From assembly GCA_022768825.1 (NCBI GenBank), contig JALEJB010000228.1:1-57339 (forward strand): 57,339 bases of DNA, given 5' to 3'. Under the pieces are notes generated by a model. It ran no database searches and was not told where the DNA came from. It saw only the letters and a program-made list of their open reading frames with translations. A program made the position numbers and the translations under genes. The DNA comes from Lachnospiraceae bacterium (GTDB taxonomy: Bacteria > Bacillota > Clostridia > Lachnospirales > Lachnospiraceae). Position 1 is the first letter of the stretch. The number at the start of each line of letters is the position of its first letter. Of this stretch, positions 52,788 through 57,339 are shown in pieces.

Positions 52788-54176
52788 CTATCTGATAATT
52801 TGTCCTTCTTCGCAGCTGGAACCGTCCAGCGCAATGTGATCGTATAAAGAAATTCCATATGGCGTATTTTTCGCCACAATCGTATATTCCTCGTTTTGAT
52901 ACAGAATATTGATCACACGAAATACGGCATATCCTTTATTGATGTTGTATACACCCTGTAATGTTTTACTGTCGCTGATGATATAAGAGTCGCCACCAGT
53001 CGGATTCGCAATTTTGGTTCCCGCAGTCACCTCTTCTTCGCTGATATAATAATTTTCATCGTCCGAATCATAGATGTCTGTTGCAACGAATTTCTGTACC
53101 GTTTCACCCTTATCGTCTGTGGTATAGAGCAGTATTCCAAGACTGTTGGAATTCCCACCCTTGATAAACAGATTTTGCGGAACCTTATAAAATTCTTTTT
53201 CAACGATAGAATCGTTTGATATTTTGAGTCCGTCCTGCTTGTCCAAAATCAATTCAATATCGAGAAAACGCATGGAGGCATATCGGATCATGGAATTATT
53301 AAATGTAAGAATCATATATTTTTGTCCGTTGATGTTTCGGATTTCATAGGTGGCCCAGGATGTTGTCTCATCGGCTTTGAAGCGGACACGTACGACAGAA
53401 TCATCCTTCATCAGCTGACTCAGGGTCTCGTCAATTTCAAAGACCAGATTCCATTGTTCACTTGTGATCAGCTTATACAAAGGGTCACCGATGGCGACTT
53501 TGTTATTGGATTTCAGATTATTTTTCTGATAGGTGCTATCGCTCAGCATGCCCGGAGTAAAATTATCGGTAGTAACCAGTTCATAATCGTCCGCGTAATA
53601 GGCAACAATGCCCGGTTCATTTGCATATTCCAGGTGAAACGTATGATCTTCACTGGCATTGGCTGCATATCCGGACATGGAATTCAATGCGCTTAAGTTT
53701 ACCGCTTCCATTAATTCCGCTTTTAAATCTTCTTTAAAAATATAACTATTATAAAATGTCATATTGGAATATGCATTGCTGTAATCCTTCATCTCATCAA
53801 TCAAAGAATCATAGGAAGCACTGTCCAATGAATTGTTCGCCGCAGTGGCCGTGGAAATCTGGTTTGCAATATCTCCGTTTTCATCTACAGAACAGATCAA
53901 TGATCCCTTCTTTGCCCTGGAGTTATCTCTCAAATAGTAATTGATATAGCCATCCGTATCCGAGAATACGATGTTTTCCTCACGCAAAGCAAGACCGGTA
54001 TATGCAGTCTGCAATTTGATACTACCCTCTGTCACTTCATAAAATGAAATATGCTTTGTCGTCATATATGCATATACATTATACATCAGATATAAAAATA
54101 TAATTGCAAAAAAAAGTACTCCAATATTCAAATTGAGTGTTTTCGGATATCGTACGATCTTATTTGAATTTTTCAT
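52788..54176 (-). CDS. HlyD-like membrane-anchored adaptor protein (orphan)
   Basis: 462 residues from the ATG at 54176 ('MKNSNKIVRYPKTLNLN'). One membrane segment (about 18-38) is followed by a beta-barrel and a lipoyl-like region: 'VTEGSIKLQTAYTGLALREE' and 'AKKGSLICSVDENGD', then a helical part and a second beta region. This is the layout of HlyD/periplasmic adaptor proteins, but there is no ABC transporter or RND partner nearby. It is the first gene of the yggS-sepF-ylmH operon; homologues in this place are known in Clostridia, so a role at the division septum is plausible but unproven. Confidence 0.75.
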   Translation of the reverse strand: MKNSNKIVRYPKTLNLNIGVLFFAIIFLYLMYNVYAYMTTKHISFYEVTEGSIKLQTAYTGLALREENIVFSDTDGYINYYLRDNSRAKKGSLICSVDENGDIANQISTATAANNSLDSASYDSLIDEMKDYSNAYSNMTFYNSYIFKEDLKAELMEAVNLSALNSMSGYAANASEDHTFHLEYANEPGIVAYYADDYELVTTDNFTPGMLSDSTYQKNNLKSNNKVAIGDPLYKLITSEQWNLVFEIDETLSQLMKDDSVVRVRFKADETTSWATYEIRNINGQKYMILTFNNSMIRYASMRFLDIELILDKQDGLKISNDSIVEKEFYKVPQNLFIKGGNSNSLGILLYTTDDKGETVQKFVATDIYDSDDENYYISEEEVTAGTKIANPTGGDSYIISDSKTLQGVYNINKGYAVFRVINILYQNEEYTIVAKNTPYGISLYDHIALDGSSCEEGQIIR

Positions 54177-54278
54177 AATCTTCTTTCTATGTATTGCCTG
54201 TTTTTGTTGAGATACTGACACATTTTTGTATAAAATATAAAAATCTGCCTATAATAGTTGAAAAAGGAGGTTGAATCT
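54177..54278. promoter_or_regulatory. Divergent promoter region between the HlyD-like gene and the DUF378 gene
   Basis: AT-rich 102 bases. Rightward: TTGTAT (54226-54231), 18 bases, TATAAT (54250-54255), unusually close to the start at 54279; TTGAGA (54207) with TATAAA (54229) is an alternative. Leftward -10-like TATACA sequences are present but none is clear. Confidence 0.4.
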
Positions 54279-54482
54279 ATGAATTCAAAAGTCTGGGATT
54301 ATACCCTGTTATCATTGGTAATTATCGGAGCCATCAATTGGGGCTTAATTGGTTTTTTCCAATTTAATCTTGTATCGTTTTTATTTGGCTCTATGTCATG
54401 GCTTTCCAGAATCGTGTACGCGCTTGTTGGAATTGCCGGAATCTATTGTATCAGCACATATGGCAGAATTCGCGAATTCTAA
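54279..54482 (+). CDS. DUF378 domain-containing small membrane protein
   Basis: 67 residues from the ATG at 54279, AAAGGAGG upstream. 'WDYTLLSLVIIGAINWGLIGFF' region and 'SRIVYALVGIAGIYCIS' are the two membrane segments of the DUF378 family. Function is unknown. Single-gene unit with a strong terminator shared with the opposite P-loop gene. Confidence 0.92.
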   Translation: MNSKVWDYTLLSLVIIGAINWGLIGFFQFNLVSFLFGSMSWLSRIVYALVGIAGIYCISTYGRIREF

Positions 54483-54512
54483 CCAAATTTGTCATAACAT
54501 GATTTCGTAAAG

Positions 54513-54543
54513 AAAGGTGCCTTTCTTGTCTAAAGGCACCTTT
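54513..54543. terminator. Bidirectional terminator between DUF378 and P-loop genes
   Basis: Perfect 12-bp stem AAAGGTGCCTTT (54513-54524) / AAAGGCACCTTT (54532-54543), seven-base loop. Confidence 0.85.
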
Positions 54544-54569
54544 GTTATGTACAAATGAATTCGATTTAA

Positions 54570-54989
54570 TTAGAGAGATATGATGATTTTTGCTTTTGCA
54601 CACTCAGGTAAATCTGATTCGTTCTTTGATACACTTAAAATAAATTTTACATTGTATTTTTCACTGATAATATCCAGTTTCTCGATCGCATGATTGATCT
54701 GACCGTCAGCAATACTTGCAATTGTCAAAAAGCTGTCTAAATACATCTCCTGTAAATCGTGATCCTGTGATACAATCCCACAAATAAAACCTAAAAATTC
54801 ATCGCAATTGGTGATCGGAAAATCTGTCACATTGATCAGTCGAACCTTATTGTTCAATTCATACATATGTTTCTGACTTTTATCAAGATAAACGATGTTA
54901 CCGGATGCTGCCTTCACCGAATCATTTACCTTATCTAAAAGATATTTTGTCTTACCTTTTCCTTTTTCACCAGCAATAATTTCTACCAT
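54570..54989 (-). CDS. Small P-loop protein of unknown function
   Basis: 139 residues. Walker A 'GEKGKGKTKYLLD' at the N terminus and a hydrophobic strand 'VKFILSVSKNESDLP' near the C terminus; 'GNIVYLDKS' may be a Walker B-like strand. Database entries of this size have been labelled twitching motility PilT protein, but no PilT motifs besides the P-loop are present. It might be an ATPase or a nucleotide kinase. Own promoter and a leader hairpin; AGGAGG is before the ATG. Confidence 0.8.
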   Translation of the reverse strand: MVEIIAGEKGKGKTKYLLDKVNDSVKAASGNIVYLDKSQKHMYELNNKVRLINVTDFPITNCDEFLGFICGIVSQDHDLQEMYLDSFLTIASIADGQINHAIEKLDIISEKYNVKFILSVSKNESDLPECAKAKIIISL

Positions 54990-55009
54990 AGTTCTCTCCT
55001 CCTAAACCT

Positions 55010-55082
55010 CTGCTTTCATGTAAACGTTCTAAAGCAGTAATTATTATAAAATAATTATAAATGACTTTGTATGACATTTCAA
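55010..55082 (-). promoter_or_regulatory. Promoter and leader hairpin of the P-loop gene
   Basis: Minus strand TTGAAA (55082-55077), 17-bp spacer, TATAAT (55059-55054). Hairpin arms CTGCTTT (55037-55031) / AAAGCAG (55016-55010) span 28 bases in the leader. An ATGTAAACGTTCT sequence (55018-55030) between the arms resembles a catabolite-responsive element with one mismatch. Confidence 0.6.
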
Positions 55083-55131
55083 CATATAAAGTGTGTTTTT
55101 TTCGGAAAATTTTGTCATAATTTATCAAATG

Positions 55132-56139
55132 CTACCCAGAGAAATTACTCAACATCTGATTCATCACATAATACAAATTGCTTCTTGCATCAGACTTCAT
55201 CACAACCGAGATCACCGGTTCATTATTTGCATTCATGCTATACAGAATCAGGCAGTATCCGGCTGCATTGGTGGTGCCTGTTTTGCCGCCTACCACTGTG
55301 ATCCCGTCCGGTACACTGACTTCCCCGGTCAGATACTTATTGGTATTGGACCAGGTCTGACTCGCTTCATTGCCGGATGCGTCCACATAGTTGGACGTAA
55401 AACTGTTGGTCGAAATATAAGACCGGAACTGTTCATTTAAGATCGCCTGTGAGAAGATCAGATACAGATCATATGCACAGGTATAATGATCTTCATCATG
55501 TAAGCCATTTGGATTGACAAAATGCGAATTGGTAGCTCCTAACTGTTTTGCCGTGTCATTCATGAGAACAGCAAAATTTTCTTCACTTCCGCTGATATGT
55601 TCTGCGATGGCAATCGCGGCGTCATTACCGCTTCTGAGCATAAGACCATATAACAGATCAGACAGTTTGATCTGATCTCCTGCCCGCAGATTACATACAG
55701 AGGAATCGCCAGGCTGGTCAACTGCATGCTCACTGACTGTGACAATATCATCTAAATTGCCGTATGTCAGTGCAATATAACAGGTCAGAACCTTTGTCGT
55801 ACTGGCAGGATAGATCTTTTCATAGAGATTTTTCTGGTATGTGATCTCGCCGCGATCCGGCAGAAATACACCCAATGCTTCTGCCACCGAATCGGTCACA
55901 GCATCCGATTTCGTCTGCTGATCCTCTGCCACACATAAATTCTCGGCAAAATAATGAAGATTGCCGGAAGAACCGGTAAATTCGGACACTTCAAGAGGTG
56001 TGATATTGGTTGCTGAATTTGTCAGTTCAAAAGGGTCTGAAATTTCAATCTTTTTCCCACATCCGCATAGAAGTGCGGATGTCATGCAAAGCACAAATAT
56101 GATCGACTTTTTCTTACTTATACATCTCACGCCAGTCAA
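55132..56139 (-). CDS. D-alanyl-D-alanine carboxypeptidase (S11), probable lipoprotein
   Basis: 335 residues if started at TTG 56139; GTG 56130 is an alternative and both overlap the mgsA end. A hydrophobic signal (about 11-25) ends in 'LLCGCGKK', close to a lipobox. Active-site motifs: SxxK in 'PASTTKVLT', SxN in 'RSGNDAAIA', KTG in 'GGKTGTTNAAG'. It would trim the terminal D-Ala of peptidoglycan stem peptides outside the cell, like DacA/DacF. The C-terminal membrane helix typical of DacA is absent. It is coupled to mgsA and the RodA-like gene. Confidence 0.9.
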   Translation of the reverse strand: MTGVRCISKKKSIIFVLCMTSALLCGCGKKIEISDPFELTNSATNITPLEVSEFTGSSGNLHYFAENLCVAEDQQTKSDAVTDSVAEALGVFLPDRGEITYQKNLYEKIYPASTTKVLTCYIALTYGNLDDIVTVSEHAVDQPGDSSVCNLRAGDQIKLSDLLYGLMLRSGNDAAIAIAEHISGSEENFAVLMNDTAKQLGATNSHFVNPNGLHDEDHYTCAYDLYLIFSQAILNEQFRSYISTNSFTSNYVDASGNEASQTWSNTNKYLTGEVSVPDGITVVGGKTGTTNAAGYCLILYSMNANNEPVISVVMKSDARSNLYYVMNQMLSNFSG

Positions 56140-56509
56140 GATCTCCTCTATCTAATGCACGGATCAACAGCTCTGCTGTTGCCAGATTGGTCGCCAACGG
56201 AATGTTATGCATGTCGCAAAGTCTCACCACGTTGCTGACATCCGGCTCATGCGACTTTGGTGACAATGGCTCCCGTAAAAAAATAACAAGATCCAGTTCA
56301 TTGTTTTCGATCTGAGCTCCCATCTGCTGATCTCCGCCCAAAGGACCTGCCAGATATTTATGGATGCTTAAATTAGCAACCTCTTCAATCAGGCGTCCGG
56401 TTGTACCGGTTGCATATAATGTATTTTTGTTGAGAATTCCCCGATAAGCAATACAGAAATTCTGCATCAGTTTTTTCTTTGAGTCATGCGCGATTAAACC
56501 TATATTCAT
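56114..56509 (-). CDS. mgsA: Methylglyoxal synthase
   Basis: 131 residues. 'IGLIAHDSKKKLM' at the N terminus, 'LYATGTTGRLIEE', catalytic Asp in 'GPLGGDQQMGAQ' and 'RLCDMHNIPLATN'. It converts dihydroxyacetone phosphate to methylglyoxal. The start overlaps the RodA-like stop (ATGA); the end overlaps the next gene by about 26 bases. Association with rodA is common in Clostridia and is unexplained. Confidence 0.96.
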   Translation of the reverse strand: MNIGLIAHDSKKKLMQNFCIAYRGILNKNTLYATGTTGRLIEEVANLSIHKYLAGPLGGDQQMGAQIENNELDLVIFLREPLSPKSHEPDVSNVVRLCDMHNIPLATNLATAELLIRALDRGDLDWREMYK

Positions 56510-57339
56510 GTCATATCCCCCGATCCATATTTTCTAGGCTGTAAGCCAATATTTAATACAATTCCCATTCCTACAAAGTTTGTGACCAGCGATGTCAAGC
56601 CGGAGCTGACAAAAGGCAACGGCACTCCGGTATTCGGAAACAGTCCGGTAACTACGCAAATGTTGACAAATGATTGAAAGGCGATCAGCGAACCGATCCC
56701 GCAGCAGATCAATTTTCCGGATAAGTCCTGCGCGTGTTTTGCTATGCGCAGACATTCCAATGCGATCAGCAGCAATAGAATCACTACAATTGCCGTACCG
56801 ATAAATCCCATCTCTTCTCCGACAACGGCAAAAATAAAGTCGGTGTGCGCCTCCGCAATAAAGTTACCATTTTTTACAGAAGTCACATCGTTGTTGTATA
56901 AGCCCTTGCCCCACAATTGTCCGGAACCGATCGCCATCATCGAATTCTGCGTCTGAAGCGCATCGTCCGGGTATAATTTCGGATAACGCCAGGCGAGGAT
57001 TCGTCTGCTCTGGTATCCCAGCAGGGTAGATTTATCCGGCTGTAATGCCAGATACAGCACGACAAAAAATGCCGGTATCACTACTGCCAGCCCACCTATC
57101 ACTATTTTATAACTTAATCCCGCAATAAACAAGAGGGAGACGAAAATTAATGCGGTAACAATTGTAGTTGACAGATCCGGTTCTTTTAATACCAGAACCA
57201 ACGGAAATCCTACCAGTATTGCGGACAAGATCAGAATCTTTAATGTATTGATCTGCTCTTTGTACTTCTGGAAAAAGAATGCAAAAAACAAGATCAGGAT
57301 AATTTTTGACAATTCCGACGGTTGAAAGGAAATGTCAAT
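56506..57339 (-). CDS. RodA/FtsW/SpoVE family glycosyltransferase (5' end outside window)
   Basis: The frame is open to the window end, giving 277 residues of the C-terminal part. 'ISFQPSELSK' at the edge is the conserved SEDS segment, then 'LVLVLKEPDLSTTIV', 'GSGQLWGKG', 'AEAHTDFIFAVVGEEMGFIG' and 'VPLPFVSSGLTSL'. SEDS proteins polymerise peptidoglycan strands from lipid II. Combination with mgsA suggests RodA rather than FtsW. The start codon is outside the window. Confidence 0.94.
   Translation of the reverse strand: MDISFQPSELSKIILILFFAFFFQKYKEQINTLKILILSAILVGFPLVLVLKEPDLSTTIVTALIFVSLLFIAGLSYKIVIGGLAVVIPAFFVVLYLALQPDKSTLLGYQSRRILAWRYPKLYPDDALQTQNSMMAIGSGQLWGKGLYNNDVTSVKNGNFIAEAHTDFIFAVVGEEMGFIGTAIVVILLLLIALECLRIAKHAQDLSGKLICCGIGSLIAFQSFVNICVVTGLFPNTGVPLPFVSSGLTSLVTNFVGMGIVLNIGLQPRKYGSGDMT

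Overview
The window looks like a vegetative chromosome segment from a spore-forming member of the Clostridia, most probably Lachnospiraceae. The reasons are its mid-40s G+C by eye, strong Shine-Dalgarno sites (AGGAGG), short spacings between genes, and many marker genes typical of that group: short-form HisG with HisZ, the radical SAM pair TIGR03960/TIGR03936 beside RNase G, Prp with an N-extended L27, GerW/YtfJ, RemA, RqcH, SepF and YlmH. I see no rRNA, tRNA, CRISPR array, prophage or complete insertion sequence. Species-level assignment is not possible from the sequence alone.

Layout, left to right. 1-8 kb: the end of a class B penicillin-binding protein, an OPT-family peptide transporter, a 200-bp nested palindrome flanked by a 9-bp direct repeat, a PqqD-like protein, the dipeptidase PepD, a Nudix hydrolase, and a DUF2953-GerW sporulation pair. 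7.7-14 kb: rpmB facing Asp23/Gls24-fakA-recG, which converge on rqcH. 14-22 kb: an operon running yicC-remA-gmk-rpoZ, then rimO-pgsA-cinA-rsmD-coaD and a coiled-coil protein, converging on a YlbJ-like membrane protein. 21-27 kb: M23 peptidase, RsuA-type and RluA-type pseudouridine synthases, a HAD phosphatase, YgiQ and RecU. 27-31.4 kb: a partial histidine operon, hisZ-hisG-hisD-hisIE, whose last protein carries an extra N-terminal HisF-like barrel that has lost both catalytic aspartates. 31.6-35.4 kb: a 1248-residue leucine-rich-repeat, coiled-coil, membrane-anchored surface protein. 35.5-43.7 kb: ribosome assembly and RNA metabolism (radical SAM pair, rng, rplU-prp-rpmA, obgE, yhbY, nadD, yqeK, rsfS).

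43.9-47 kb is an SOS locus: lexA diverges from a YneA-like LysM division inhibitor, with tandem LexA-like operators between them, followed by dtd and a XerS-like tyrosine recombinase. 48-54.2 kb is a leftward cell-division and envelope operon: HlyD-like protein, yggS, sepF, ylmH, aroB, lspA and rluD. The right end holds DUF378, a small P-loop protein, a D,D-carboxypeptidase, mgsA and the truncated end of a RodA/FtsW gene.

Most of the window is conserved housekeeping sequence and I see no clear new multi-gene defence or biosynthetic system. The signals most worth a second look are the palindromic element at 3.04-3.26 kb, the pseudo-HisF domain fused to HisIE, the large surface protein, the XerS-like recombinase with its long structured leader, and several conserved-looking orphan proteins. 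Many start codons were moved inward from the longest open frame on the basis of ribosome binding sites and family N-termini; these choices are stated in the entries.
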